The translations under genes were made by a program, and so were the position numbers. Positions 52,163 to 61,673 of a DNA stretch of 64,000 bases are shown piece by piece (position 1 is the stretch's first letter; every line of letters starts with the position of its first letter). The notes under the pieces were generated by a model that saw only the letters and a program-made list of their open reading frames with translations, did no database searches and had not been told where the DNA came from. Origin of the DNA: Aromatoleum anaerobium (GTDB taxonomy: Bacteria > Pseudomonadota > Gammaproteobacteria > Burkholderiales > Rhodocyclaceae); contig NZ_WTVG02000040.1 of NCBI RefSeq assembly GCF_012910705.2, positions 434,001 through 498,000 on the forward strand, in the 5' to 3' direction.

Positions 52163-53137
52163 TCACTCGTGGTTGGATGCGGCGGCGCGATCGTCCGCCC
52201 GCAATTCGATCTTTTCTTGCGCCGCGGCGCGCGCGCCGACCGGCCCGGGCAAGGCGCCTTTGCCATCCCCGGTGTCAACAAGCTTCGCGGCGGCCTTGCC
52301 CGCCGGCGCCAGGCGTACCTCCACCGCCTGTTGATCGAGCACGTCGCCCTTGTCGTCGGTGATGCGGATGCGCACCGGCAACGTGCCGTATTCCCGCGCC
52401 AGCCATACGTCGATCGAGAGTTTCCCACTCAGCGCGCGGGCGCGCAGGCGTTGCGTGTCGAGACCGCCGATCGGCAGCACCAGCCGTTCGGCGCCGACCC
52501 GCTCAAGCACCGAGGGCGTCGCCGACTTGCCGCTGACAACCTTGAGTTCATCCGGCAAGGCGGCGGCGTCGGTCATGCCAATCTGGTGCCACAGGCTCAA
52601 CAGGTCCTGGTCACCGCGCTCGACGGGCGCGATACGAGTGCGGCTGCCGCGTCGCATCGTGACCTGCCCGGTGTTCCAGTCGAACTCCGCCGTCTCGGGC
52701 TTCTTGCTCGACTGCTCGACGCGGAAATGCTCAGGAACGAGCCCCTTCGGGCCGATCCGGCCCTCGCTGCGCTGCTCGTACTGCAGCGAGCGCAGCAGAT
52801 CCATGACACCGGTGGTCTTGAGCCTGACGCTCATCCGGTAGCGCTTGTCGTCGTGCGTCCAGTCGTGCAGCGCCTCGCCGACCTCGAAGCCGCCTTCGCC
52901 GTACATCACCCGATAGCGAATGCTGCCCTGCGCGGGCCACGCGGCAACACCGGGTTTGCGTGGATCGGCCTGCGGTGCGGCGGCAAGCTGCCGGGGCGCC
53001 GGCGCGGAAGGCGCGGCCACCAGATGCAGCCGGACGGCGGGCTGCGCCGGCGCGACGAGGCTGTCCGCCGCTCCGGCCAGCGCGGCATGGACCAACAAGG
53101 ATGCGCCGACCGCGGCGATCAGGAGCCGGTGCCGCAT
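52163..53137 (-). CDS. DUF3108 family secreted protein
   Basis: A 324-residue protein with a signal peptide (residues 1-23) and an Ala/Pro-rich linker up to about residue 65. The DUF3108 domain follows: IRYRVMYGEGGFEVGEALHDW, TGVMDLLRSLQYEQRSEGRI and DVWLAREYGTLPVRIRITDDKG. The function of this family is unknown, but it is widely linked with purN in betaproteobacteria. It overlaps the end of purN by 19 bases. It is probably periplasmic. Confidence 0.85.
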   Translation of the reverse strand: MRHRLLIAAVGASLLVHAALAGAADSLVAPAQPAVRLHLVAAPSAPAPRQLAAAPQADPRKPGVAAWPAQGSIRYRVMYGEGGFEVGEALHDWTHDDKRYRMSVRLKTTGVMDLLRSLQYEQRSEGRIGPKGLVPEHFRVEQSSKKPETAEFDWNTGQVTMRRGSRTRIAPVERGDQDLLSLWHQIGMTDAAALPDELKVVSGKSATPSVLERVGAERLVLPIGGLDTQRLRARALSGKLSIDVWLAREYGTLPVRIRITDDKGDVLDQQAVEVRLAPAGKAAAKLVDTGDGKGALPGPVGARAAAQEKIELRADDRAAASNHE

Positions 53138-53802
53138 GCTCCGCTCGCGCTTATCGACGCCGATTCGAGCGCGGGGACGGTCCAGCCGGCGTCAGGCCGC
53201 GCTTCGCCCTGCACCGACACCCTGCCCTCGGAGGAAAGCGACAGGCGGCCCTCGACGAACCAGCGCACCGCCTGCGGATAGATGCGGTGTTCCTGCGCCA
53301 GCACCCGCGCGGCGAGGGATTCCTCGTCGTCGCCGGACGACACCGGCACGGCCGCCTGGATGACCACCGGCCCGCAATCGAGCGCCGCGGTGACGAAATG
53401 CACCGTCGCGCCATGGATCCGGATGCCCGCCTCGAGCGCGCGGCGATGCGTGTGCAGGCCCGGGAACGCCGGCAGCAGCGACGGATGGATGTTGAGCAGG
53501 CGGCCTTCGTAATGCCGCACGAAATCGTCGCTCAGCACGCGCATGAACCCCGCGAGGACGACCAGGTCCGGCCGATGCATATCGATCGCTTCGGCCAGCG
53601 CCATATCGAACCCTTCGCGGGTCGCGAACGCCTTGTGATCGACGACGGCCGTCGCGATGCCGCGGGAGGCAGCGAACTCCAGCCCCTTCGCATCCGGCCG
53701 GTTGCTGATCACCGCGCTGATGATCGCACCGGGGATGGCGGCGCGCACGATGGCTTCCATGTTGCTGCCGCGGCCGGAAACGAGAATGACGATCGACTTC
53801 AT
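53119..53802 (-). CDS. purN: Phosphoribosylglycinamide formyltransferase PurN
   Basis: A 227-residue enzyme for the third step of purine synthesis, moving a formyl group from 10-formyl-tetrahydrofolate to GAR. Motifs are VLVSGRGSNM, VISNRPDAKGL, LLNIHPSLLPAFPG (catalytic Asn and His), GATVHFVTAALDCGPVV (catalytic Asp). A short variable C-terminus follows. It heads a compact minus-strand operon. The stop overlaps the DUF3108 start by 19 bases. Confidence 0.94.
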   Translation of the reverse strand: MKSIVILVSGRGSNMEAIVRAAIPGAIISAVISNRPDAKGLEFAASRGIATAVVDHKAFATREGFDMALAEAIDMHRPDLVVLAGFMRVLSDDFVRHYEGRLLNIHPSLLPAFPGLHTHRRALEAGIRIHGATVHFVTAALDCGPVVIQAAVPVSSGDDEESLAARVLAQEHRIYPQAVRWFVEGRLSLSSEGRVSVQGEARPDAGWTVPALESASISASGACGTGS

Positions 53803-53962
53803 AGGTGGATTCTTGAGGTTTGAATCGGGCGCGCCTTAACGCGCCGGCGGGAAAAACGGCGGCCCATGCCCTGCAGCGCCGCGGAGCCGGCCAGGATGAT
53901 GCGGCCGAAGCTCCGCCCGCATGATACCGGAAGGCCGTCGAAGCTTCAGGCCGGCGGGGCAA

Positions 53963-55948
53963 ATGGGCGTCCCCGGCGCCAGCGGTCGATGCAGGCGCGC
54001 GGGCTCGTATAATCGTCGCTCTCCGAGCTTCCCGCCGCCCGCATGCCCCCATCGCCCCGCCGCCATCCGACCGCTCGCCGATGTCCTCGTCAACCAGATC
54101 GCTGCCGGCGAGGTCGTCGAGCGGCCGGCGTCCGTCCTGAAGGAAGTGCTCGAGAACGCGCTCGACGCCGGCGCACGCGCGATCGACGTGCAGCTCGAAC
54201 AGGGCGGCGTGCGCCGCATCCGGGTGGCCGACGACGGCTGCGGCATCGCACGCGACGATCTCGCGCTGGCGCTCGAACGCCACGCGACGAGCAAGATCGC
54301 GACGCTCGAAGATCTCGAACAGGTCGGCACGATGGGCTTCCGCGGCGAGGCGCTGGCGGCGATCGCGGCGGTCGCACGTTTGACGCTGACGAGCCGCGCC
54401 GAAGACGGCGCGCACGCGTGGCGCATCGACGGCACCGACCGCAATGTCGCGCCGGCCGCGCTGAACCAGGGTACCGTCGTCGACGTCGCCGAGCTCTTCT
54501 ACAGCACGCCGGCGCGACGCAAGTTCCTGAAGTCCGAGGCAACCGAGTATGCGCACTGCGACGAGGTGTTCCGCCGCATTGCGCTGGCGCGCCCCGACAT
54601 CGGCCTGCAGCTCGCGCACAACGGCCGCGTCGTCCATCGCCTGCCCGCAGGGGACCCGCTGCGGCGCGTCGCGGCGCTGATGGGCGACGACTTCCTGCAG
54701 CACGCGCGCACCCTCGATGCCGACGCCGGGCCGCTGCGCCTCGCCGGCTTCGCCGCGCTGCCGGCGTATTCGCGCACGAGCCGCGACGCGCAGTATCTGT
54801 TCGTCAACGGCCGCTTCGTGCGCGACAAGCTGCTGACGCACGCGGTGCGCCAGGCCTACGCCGACATCCTGCACGGCAGCCGCCATCCGGCTTACGTGCT
54901 GTTCCTCGAGCTCGACCCCGCCGGCGTCGACGTCAACGTGCATCCGGCGAAAATCGAGGTGCGCTTCCGCGAGGCGCGGGCGGTCCACCAGTTCGTGTTC
55001 CATGCGCTGACGCGCAGCCTCGCCGAGTCCGGCGCCGGCATCGGGATCGCGGGCGGTGATGCCAATGCGGCCAAGGCTGCGACGGAAGCGGGCCGGACCG
55101 ATTCCCCCGCGCCGGCGCGCGCCGCGAATCCGCTTCGCTACGTGGCCGCCGGCGGCCACGCTCCGCCACCGGTGCAGGGCCGTCTCGCGATGGAATCGGC
55201 GAGCCGCAGCTATTACGACTTCGCCGCGAGCGCCCGGCCGACGGCCGAAAGCGCCTCGTCCCCGCCCGACGCCAGCGGATTCCGCCCGACCGCCTTCGCC
55301 CCGTCCGCAGGCCGCCTGCCGGGCGCGGCCGGCCTGGCCGAAGCCCACATCCCGGCGGATGCCACAGGCGCACCGCTCGGCTACGCGATCGCGCAGCTCC
55401 ACGGCATCTACATCCTCGCGCAGAACGTCGCCGGCCTGGTCCTCGTCGACATGCACGCCGCGCACGAGCGCATCCTCTACGAGAAGCTCAAGACCGTGCT
55501 CGACGGCCGCCCCGCGGTGCAGCGCCTCTTGATTCCGGCTGTGCTGTCGGTCAGCGCGAAGGACATGGCGGCCGCCGAAGAGTGCGCCGAAGTCCTCGCC
55601 CGCATGGGCTTCGAAGTCGCACCCGTCGGCCCGGCCGAACTCGCGGTACGCAGCGTGCCGGCGCTGCTCGCGTCCGCGCCGATCGCAGAGCTGCTGAGGA
55701 AGCTCCTCGAGGAGCTGCGCGAATTCCCGGCCTCCGAAGTCGTCACCGCACGACGCAACGAGCTGCTCGCGACGATGGCGTGCCACGGCGCGGTGCGGGC
55801 GCACCGCAGCCTGACGATTCCGGAGATGAATGCACTCTTGCGCGACATGGAAGCCACCGAGCGCGCCGACCAGTGCAACCACGGCCGGCCGACGTGGACG
55901 CAGCTGACGATGGGCGATCTCGACCGCTTCTTCATGCGCGGGCAATGA
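53963..55948 (+). CDS. mutL: DNA mismatch repair protein MutL (N-terminus probably shifted by one base)
   Basis: MutL couples mismatch recognition to strand incision. The ATPase domain has VNQIAAGEVVERPASVLKE, ENALDAGARA, DDGCGIARDDL and GFRGEALAAIAAVARL. The C-terminal part has the endonuclease motifs DMHAAHERILYE, ACHGAVRA and CNHGRP, so this MutL should nick DNA itself. The frame is open from 53921, but the family normally begins a few codons before IRPLADVLVNQ. At that point an ATG (54043) reads in another frame. Removing one C from the C-runs at 54046-54050 or 54055-54058 would give MPPSPAAIRPLADVL or similar. A -10-like TATAAT at 54008 also supports the start at 54043. Coordinates given use the first supported in-frame ATG (53963). 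Confidence 0.88.
   Translation: MGVPGASGRCRRAGSYNRRSPSFPPPACPHRPAAIRPLADVLVNQIAAGEVVERPASVLKEVLENALDAGARAIDVQLEQGGVRRIRVADDGCGIARDDLALALERHATSKIATLEDLEQVGTMGFRGEALAAIAAVARLTLTSRAEDGAHAWRIDGTDRNVAPAALNQGTVVDVAELFYSTPARRKFLKSEATEYAHCDEVFRRIALARPDIGLQLAHNGRVVHRLPAGDPLRRVAALMGDDFLQHARTLDADAGPLRLAGFAALPAYSRTSRDAQYLFVNGRFVRDKLLTHAVRQAYADILHGSRHPAYVLFLELDPAGVDVNVHPAKIEVRFREARAVHQFVFHALTRSLAESGAGIGIAGGDANAAKAATEAGRTDSPAPARAANPLRYVAAGGHAPPPVQGRLAMESASRSYYDFAASARPTAESASSPPDASGFRPTAFAPSAGRLPGAAGLAEAHIPADATGAPLGYAIAQLHGIYILAQNVAGLVLVDMHAAHERILYEKLKTVLDGRPAVQRLLIPAVLSVSAKDMAAAEECAEVLARMGFEVAPVGPAELAVRSVPALLASAPIAELLRKLLEELREFPASEVVTARRNELLATMACHGAVRAHRSLTIPEMNALLRDMEATERADQCNHGRPTWTQLTMGDLDRFFMRGQ
54008..54013 (+). 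promoter_or_regulatory. Candidate -10 box of mutL
   Basis: TATAAT, an exact consensus, lies 35 bases before the ATG at 54043. If used, transcription would start about 54020, which is after the in-frame ATGs at 53921 and 53963. The -35 region is weak. Confidence 0.45.
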
Positions 55949-56048
55949 GCCGCGCGGCTCGCTGCCGCATGCCCGATCCCCGTTCAACGAGTATCCTTGC
56001 ACCCCCCGGCCTTTCGCCGTGCGGCCACGAAGCGCAGATCACACACTC

Positions 56049-58025
56049 ATGACAGGCAAGCAGCACTACGACGAATCCTCCTTTCGCGTCCTCAAGGGGC
56101 TCGAACCGGTGCGCGAGCGCCCCGGGATGTACACCCGCACCGACTCGCCCGCCCACATCATCCAGGAAGTCATCGACAACGCCGCCGACGAGGCACTCGG
56201 CGGCTTCGCGAAGAAGATCCACGTGACGCTGCACCCCGACGGCTCGATCAGCGTCGCCGACGACGGCCGCGGCATCCCGGTCGGCCTGCATCCCGAGGAA
56301 GGCGTGCCGGTCGTCGTGCTCGCCTTCACGCGGCTGCACGCCGGCGGCAAGTTCGACAAGCGCGACGGCAACGGTGCGTACGCGTTTTCCGGCGGCCTGC
56401 ACGGCGTGGGCGTCGCCGTGACGAACGCGCTGTCGACGCGCGTCGAAGTCGAGGTCAGGCGCGAGGGCAAGATCCATCGCATCGAGTTCAGTGAGGGCGG
56501 CGAGAAGGTCGGCGCAATCGCTGTTGCGGGCGATTGCGGTCGGCAGAGCGGCACGCGCGTTCGCGTGTGGCCGGACGCGAAGTATTTCGAGGCCCCGCGC
56601 GTGCCGCAGGGCGAGCTCGAGCGCCTGCTGCGCTCGAAAGCGGTGCTGCTGCCGGGCGTGTCGGTACGGCTCGACATCGAGCAGGCGGGCGGCGCAGCGC
56701 TGACAAAGACCTGGTCCTACCCCGAAGGCCTGGCCGGCTATCTGCGCGAGCAGGCCGGCGACATCGAGGCGGTCGCGCCGCTCTATACCGGCGAAAAGTA
56801 CGCCGGCAAGGACGACCCCGCCTACGCGCCCGGCGAAGGCGCAGCCTGGGCGCTGGCGTGGTTCGAGCACACGGTGCCGAGCGAATCCTTCGTCAACCTG
56901 ATCCCGACCGTCGCCGGCGGCACGCACGAGAGCGGCCTGCGCGCCGGCGTGTTCGACGCGGTGAAGAGCTTCATCGAGCACCACGCGCTCTTGCCGCGCG
57001 GCGTCAAGCTGCAGCAGGAGGACGTCTGCGGCCGGATGAGCTTCGTGCTGTCGGCGCGGCTGCTGGACCCGCAGTTCCAGGGCCAGGTGAAGGAAAAATT
57101 GAACTCGCGCGAAGCGGTGAAGCTCGTGTCGTCGATGATCCGCGACCCGTTCGAGATCTGGCTCAACAACCACGTCGAAGCCGGCCGTGCGATCGCGGAA
57201 CTGTCGATCCGGCAGGCGCTCGCGCGGCAGAAGAGCGCGCAGAAAGTCGAGAAGAGAAAGACCTCCGGCGTCGCGGTGCTGCCGGGCAAGCTCTCCGACT
57301 GCGAATCCGAGGACCTTGCCGACAACGAGCTTTTCCTCGTCGAGGGCGACTCCGCCGGCGGCTCGGCGAAGATGGCGCGCAACAAGGAAACGCAGGCGAT
57401 CCTGCCGCTGCGCGGCAAGGTGCAGAACTCGTGGGAAATCGACCCCGACCGCCTGCTCGCGAACGCCGAGATCCATGACATCGCGGTCGCGCTCGGCGTC
57501 GATGCGCATGCCGCCGGCAGCGCGCCGGATCTATCCGGCCTGCGCTACGGCAAGGTCGTCATCATGTCCGACGCCGACGTCGACGGCGCGCACATCCAGA
57601 CGCTGCTCTTGACGCTGTTCTTCCGCCATTTCCCCGAACTGATCACGCGCGGGCACATCTACGTCGCCCAGCCGCCGCTGTACCGCGTCGACGTGCCCGC
57701 GCAGGGCAAGAAGCGCCCGGCGCGCAGGCTCTACGCGCTCGACGACGGCGAACTTGCGGCGATCCGCGACCGCCTCGAAAAGGAAGGCTTCAAGCCGGAC
57801 GCGATCGAAGTCGGCCGCTTCAAGGGCCTCGGCGAGATGAACCCCGACCAGCTGCGCGAGACGACGATGGACCCGGCGACGCGCCGCGTGCTGCCGGTGC
57901 AGGTGCGCGCCGACGCGCTCGAGGACACGAAGCGCATGTTCACGCTGCTGATGGGCAAGGGCGAAGCCTCCGGTCGGCGCGCGTGGATGGAGGAGAAGGG
58001 CGACAGCGTCGAAGCGGACATCTGA
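56049..58025 (+). CDS. parE: DNA topoisomerase IV subunit B ParE
   Basis: A 658-residue type IIA topoisomerase ATPase subunit that, with ParC, separates daughter chromosomes. Motifs are [60 protein letters not shown] and [10 protein letters not shown] (metal-binding). The C-terminal [18 protein letters not shown] is conserved. The lengths and lack of a large insert near residue 560 distinguish it from GyrB. ATG 56049 has family-like [12 protein letters not shown]. It lies 100 bases after mutL. A HAD gene separates it from parC. Confidence 0.94.
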   Translation: MTGKQHYDESSFRVLKGLEPVRERPGMYTRTDSPAHIIQEVIDNAADEALGGFAKKIHVTLHPDGSISVADDGRGIPVGLHPEEGVPVVVLAFTRLHAGGKFDKRDGNGAYAFSGGLHGVGVAVTNALSTRVEVEVRREGKIHRIEFSEGGEKVGAIAVAGDCGRQSGTRVRVWPDAKYFEAPRVPQGELERLLRSKAVLLPGVSVRLDIEQAGGAALTKTWSYPEGLAGYLREQAGDIEAVAPLYTGEKYAGKDDPAYAPGEGAAWALAWFEHTVPSESFVNLIPTVAGGTHESGLRAGVFDAVKSFIEHHALLPRGVKLQQEDVCGRMSFVLSARLLDPQFQGQVKEKLNSREAVKLVSSMIRDPFEIWLNNHVEAGRAIAELSIRQALARQKSAQKVEKRKTSGVAVLPGKLSDCESEDLADNELFLVEGDSAGGSAKMARNKETQAILPLRGKVQNSWEIDPDRLLANAEIHDIAVALGVDAHAAGSAPDLSGLRYGKVVIMSDADVDGAHIQTLLLTLFFRHFPELITRGHIYVAQPPLYRVDVPAQGKKRPARRLYALDDGELAAIRDRLEKEGFKPDAIEVGRFKGLGEMNPDQLRETTMDPATRRVLPVQVRADALEDTKRMFTLLMGKGEASGRRAWMEEKGDSVEADI

Positions 58026-58160
58026 CGCGGTCCGCGCGACGCGGGCGACCTTTCCGCAACGCAGCAAACCTCCTATAAAGAAGGCACCGAAAGGGCGCCG
58101 CCGGGTTGCCGGCGGGGCGTTCCTGCACGGTCCCGGCAACGAGTCCGACACCCGAATGCC

Positions 58161-58976
58161 ATGTCGTCACAACCCTCGTCACCACCCGTATCCGCCACCA
58201 CCGCCCGCCTCGCACGTCGCCCCACGGCGCTGCTGATCGACCTGGCCGGCGTGCTGCACGTCGGCGACCAGGCCATCGAGGGATCGGTCGCCGCACTCGC
58301 GCGAGTGCGGCAGGCGGCGCTGCCGCTGCGCTTTCTCACCAACACCACGCGTTCGCCCCGCCGCACGATCGTCGCGAAGCTGCGCCGGATGGGCTTCGAC
58401 GTCGCCGAGGACGAAATCCAGACCGCCGCCCATGCCGCGCAGCAGCTCGTCAGGCAGCGCGGCCTGAAGCCGCTCTACGTGGTCCACCCGGACCTCACGG
58501 AGGAGATGGGCCCGAGCGCCGCGGCGCCCGATGCCGTCGTGATGGGCGACATGGGACCGTACCTGGACTACGCGCAGTTGAACGCCGCGTTCCGCCTGCT
58601 GATGGCCGGAGGCGCCTTCATCGCGATGGCAAAGAACCGCTACTTCATGGAGGAAGACGGTCTTTCGCTCGACATGGGCGCCTTCGTCACCGGCCTCGAG
58701 TTCAGCAGCGGCATGCCGGCCGAGATCGTCGGCAAGCCGGCCGCAAGCTTCTTCCACACCGCGCTCGCGGAACTCGGCGTCACGCCCGCCGAAGCGGTCG
58801 TGATCGGCGACGACCTGCACGACGACGTCGGCGCGGCCCTTGCCGCAGGCATTCCGGCGATCCTCGTGCGCACCGGCAAGTTCCGCCCCGGCGACGACGC
58901 CGACCCGGCAATCCGCCCCGACTGCATCGCGGACGACTTCGCCGGCGCGGTAGATCGGCTGCTCGCGCTAGACTGA
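58161..58976 (+). CDS. HAD superfamily phosphatase, LHPP/TIGR01458 type
   Basis: A 271-residue HAD-IIA hydrolase resembling human LHPP. The nucleophile Asp is in [13 protein letters not shown], where the usual second Asp is Ala, a pattern of this subfamily (D-x-(S/A)-G-V-L). Other motifs are [20 protein letters not shown] (Lys) and [19 protein letters not shown] cap domain lies between. It may hydrolyse phosphohistidine/lysine or pyrophosphate. It sits between parE and parC with its own ATG at 58161, 135 bases after parE. Confidence 0.87.
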   Translation: MSSQPSSPPVSATTARLARRPTALLIDLAGVLHVGDQAIEGSVAALARVRQAALPLRFLTNTTRSPRRTIVAKLRRMGFDVAEDEIQTAAHAAQQLVRQRGLKPLYVVHPDLTEEMGPSAAAPDAVVMGDMGPYLDYAQLNAAFRLLMAGGAFIAMAKNRYFMEEDGLSLDMGAFVTGLEFSSGMPAEIVGKPAASFFHTALAELGVTPAEAVVIGDDLHDDVGAALAAGIPAILVRTGKFRPGDDADPAIRPDCIADDFAGAVDRLLALD

Positions 58977-59031
58977 CCACACGCCGGCACCCGCGCTGCC
59001 GACGTAGCCGGTTCCGCTTCGGGGCCTGTCG

Positions 59032-59037
59032 TACAAT
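59032..59037 (+). promoter_or_regulatory. Candidate -10 box of parC
   Basis: TACAAT lies 70 bases before the parC ATG, in a GC-rich gap. No strong -35 box is visible. It would allow parC to be expressed apart from parE and the HAD gene. Confidence 0.4.
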
Positions 59038-59107
59038 GCGCCGCTGACCGATCTTCCGGGCCTGCGCCGCGCTGCGCCCCGACCGAACCTGCATTGCCAA
59101 GCCATCC

Positions 59108-61471
59108 ATGAGCAACGAAAACTTCGATCTGTTCACCGCCCCGCCGCCTGCCCCTCCCTCGCCGCCGACGTCGATCGGCGGCAACGAGCCCGCAGCACCG
59201 GACGACGGCACGCTCGCCCTCGACCGCTACGCCGAACGCGCCTATCTCGCGTACGCGATGAGCGTCGTCAAGTCGCGCGCGCTGCCGCAGGTCGAGGACG
59301 GCATGAAGCCGGTGCAGCGGCGCATCCTGTACGCGATGAACGAGATGCGCCTGTCGGCGGCGTCGAAGCACGTCAAGTCGGCGCGCGTCGTCGGCGACGT
59401 CATCGGCAAGTACCACCCGCACGGCGACACCAGCGTCTATGACGCGATGGTGCGGGTTGCGCAGGACTTCTCGCTGCGCTACCCGCTCGTCGACGGCCAG
59501 GGCAACTTCGGCTCGCGCGACGGCGACTCGGCCGCGGCGATGCGCTACACCGAATGCCGCCTGACGCCGATCGCCGAGCTGCTGCTCGCCGAGATCGACC
59601 GCGGCACCGTCGATTTCGTGCCGAACTACGACGGCGCGTTTCATGAGCCGCAGCTCCTGCCCGCGCGGCTGCCCTTCGTGCTGCTCAACGGCGCCTCGGG
59701 GATTGCCGTCGGCATGGCGACCGAGATCCCGCCACACAACCTGCGCGAAGTCGCGGAAGCCGTCTGCCACCTGATCCGCAATCCGGACGCCGGGCTCGAC
59801 GACGTCCTGCCGCTGTTGCGCGGGCCGGATTTCCCCGGCGGCGGCCAGCTCATCTCGTCGCCCGACGCGATCCGCGATGCCTATGCGAGCGGGCGCGGCA
59901 GCCTGCGCGTGCGCGCGCGCTGGCACATCGAGGAGCTCGCCCGCAGCCAGTGGCGCGTCATCGTCGAGCAGCTGCCGCATGGCGTGTCGGCCGCCGGCGT
60001 GCTCGCCGAGATCGAAGCGCTGACGAACCCTCAACCGCGCGGCGGCAAGAAGGATGTCAGCCAGGAGCAGAAGAACCTCAAGCAGCTCGTGCTCGGCGTG
60101 CTCGAGACGGTGCGCGATGAATCGAGCGACAAGTCGCCGGTGCGCATCGTGCTGGAGCCGCGCTCGTCGCGCCAGAGCCGCGACGAGTTCATGGCGGTGC
60201 TGCTCGCGCACACCAGCCTCGAAAGCTCGGTGTCGGTGAACATGACGATGATCGGGCATGGTCCCGTGCATGGCGGCCGGCCGCAGCAGAAGAACCTCGT
60301 GCAGATCCTGCGCGAGTGGATCGACTTCCGCTATGTGACTGTCGAGCGGCGCACGCGCCACCGCCTCGACGAGGTCGACCGGCGCCTGCACATCCTCGAA
60401 GGCCGCATGATCGCGTTCCTGCACATCGAGGACGTGATCCGCGTGATCCGCGAATCCGACGAGCCGAAGCCGGCGCTGATCGCGGCGTTCGGCCTGTCCG
60501 AGATCCAGGCCGAAGACATCCTCGAGATCCGCCTGCGCCAGCTCGCGCGCCTCGAAGGTTTCCGCATCGAGAAGGAGCTCGCCGAGCTCAAGGAAGAGCG
60601 CGGGAAGCTGCAGCACCTGCTCGACAGCCGCGCGGCGATGACGAAGCTGATCCTCAAGGAGATCACCGACGACGCGAAGAAATACGGCGACGAGCGCCGT
60701 ACCCTGATCGAGAGCGTCGCCGCCGTTGCGCCTGCCGAAATCAGCGTGCCCGACGAGCCGGTGACGGTGCTCGTGTCGAAGAACGGCTGGGTCCGTTCGC
60801 GCCAGGGCCACGGCATCGACGCCGCGGCCGTCACGTACAAGGCGGGCGACTTCGCGTTCGCGGTCATCGAGACGCGCAGCACCTGGCCGCTCGTCGTCCT
60901 CGACACGCACGGCCGCGCCTACACGGTGCGCGTCGCCGAGCTGCCGGGCGGGCGCGGTGACGGCGTGCCGATCGCAACGCTCGTCGACTTCCAGAACGGC
61001 GCCAAGCTCGCGCAGGTCGTCTCCGCGGAACCCGAGTCGGCGTGGATGTTCGCCAACTCCGGCGGCTACGGTTTCATCTGCACACTCCTGGAGGCGACGA
61101 GCCGCCAGCGCGCCGGCAAGGCGTTCATGACTGTCGAGAAAGGCGAAAAAGTGCTGGCGCCGGCGCGCGTGCTCGGCGAGCGCATCGCCGCGGTCTCGGA
61201 GAACGGCCGCCTCTTGGTGTTCCCGCGCAGCGAGATGAAAGTGCAGGCGGGCGGGCGCGGCGTGATCGTCATGGCGCTCGATGAGGCCGAGGGGCTGGTC
61301 GCGGTCGCGGCGCCGGCCGATGCTGCGGTGCTGAAAGTCGAAGGCATCGGCCGCGGCAACAAGGCGACGAGCGTCGACCTGAAGCCGGCGCAGCTCGCGA
61401 CGCTGGTCCACCGCCGCGCGCGCAAGGGCTCGCCGCTGGCGATCAGGATCAAGCCGACCGCGCTGCGCTGA
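59108..61471 (+). CDS. parC: DNA topoisomerase IV subunit A ParC
   Basis: A 787-residue catalytic subunit of topoisomerase IV. The active Tyr147 lies in [11 protein letters not shown]. The quinolone-resistance region reads [19 protein letters not shown], with Thr108 and Asp112 at the positions of Ser80 and Glu84 in E. coli. [13 protein letters not shown] and [12 protein letters not shown] are typical. The C-terminal domain has ParC-like blades ([23 protein letters not shown]) and lacks the GyrA box. Length fits ParC, not GyrA. It forms the second half of the parE-HAD-parC block. Confidence 0.94.
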   Translation: MSNENFDLFTAPPPAPPSPPTSIGGNEPAAPDDGTLALDRYAERAYLAYAMSVVKSRALPQVEDGMKPVQRRILYAMNEMRLSAASKHVKSARVVGDVIGKYHPHGDTSVYDAMVRVAQDFSLRYPLVDGQGNFGSRDGDSAAAMRYTECRLTPIAELLLAEIDRGTVDFVPNYDGAFHEPQLLPARLPFVLLNGASGIAVGMATEIPPHNLREVAEAVCHLIRNPDAGLDDVLPLLRGPDFPGGGQLISSPDAIRDAYASGRGSLRVRARWHIEELARSQWRVIVEQLPHGVSAAGVLAEIEALTNPQPRGGKKDVSQEQKNLKQLVLGVLETVRDESSDKSPVRIVLEPRSSRQSRDEFMAVLLAHTSLESSVSVNMTMIGHGPVHGGRPQQKNLVQILREWIDFRYVTVERRTRHRLDEVDRRLHILEGRMIAFLHIEDVIRVIRESDEPKPALIAAFGLSEIQAEDILEIRLRQLARLEGFRIEKELAELKEERGKLQHLLDSRAAMTKLILKEITDDAKKYGDERRTLIESVAAVAPAEISVPDEPVTVLVSKNGWVRSRQGHGIDAAAVTYKAGDFAFAVIETRSTWPLVVLDTHGRAYTVRVAELPGGRGDGVPIATLVDFQNGAKLAQVVSAEPESAWMFANSGGYGFICTLLEATSRQRAGKAFMTVEKGEKVLAPARVLGERIAAVSENGRLLVFPRSEMKVQAGGRGVIVMALDEAEGLVAVAAPADAAVLKVEGIGRGNKATSVDLKPAQLATLVHRRARKGSPLAIRIKPTALR

Positions 61472-61495
61472 TCACCCCATGCACGCACTCGTCAG

Positions 61496-61601
61496 TTGAC
61501 GTGTCGTCAAAAGCAGAAAAGGAAGACACGTTTCGTTGACATGTCGCTGCCGACGACACATCCGAAGAACGTGTCGCTGAAACAAGAAAAAAGCGACACG
61601 T
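61496..61601. repeat. Array of short inverted repeats upstream of fic
   Basis: Two equal blocks of ACGTGTC, 19 bases, GACACGT lie at 61499-61531 and 61569-61601, 70 bases apart. The second extends to a perfect 12-base inverted repeat (GAACGTGTCGCT and AGCGACACGTTC, to 61603). Between them are GACATGTC (61538-61545) and GACACAT (61554-61560). TTGACG-TGT-CGTCAA (61496-61510) is also a perfect palindrome. These look like an operator cluster or hairpins upstream of fic. Confidence 0.75.
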
Positions 61602-61610
61602 TCTGACCAC

Positions 61611-61635
61611 CTGTTTACACTGACGACATAAACAG
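61611..61635. promoter_or_regulatory. Inverted repeat CTGTTTA / TAAACAG before fic
   Basis: A perfect 7-base inverted repeat with 11 bases between, 39 bases upstream of the fic start. It differs in sequence from the ACGTGTC array, so it may bind another protein or overlap the fic promoter. Confidence 0.45.
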
Positions 61636-61673
61636 AAGCGTCCCACCGCGCACCTGTTCATGTGCACATACCA

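Noticed and set aside
58640-61411. 923-codon minus-strand open frame
   Set aside because: Antisense to parC and the HAD gene; no recognisable domain.
61567-61603. Terminator of parC
   Set aside because: The 12-base stem is perfect, but the loop is A-rich and no T run follows; it is better read as part of the repeat array.
61496-61635. Possible CRISPR array
   Set aside because: The repeats are 7-12 bases, inverted, and unevenly spaced; no cas genes are present.
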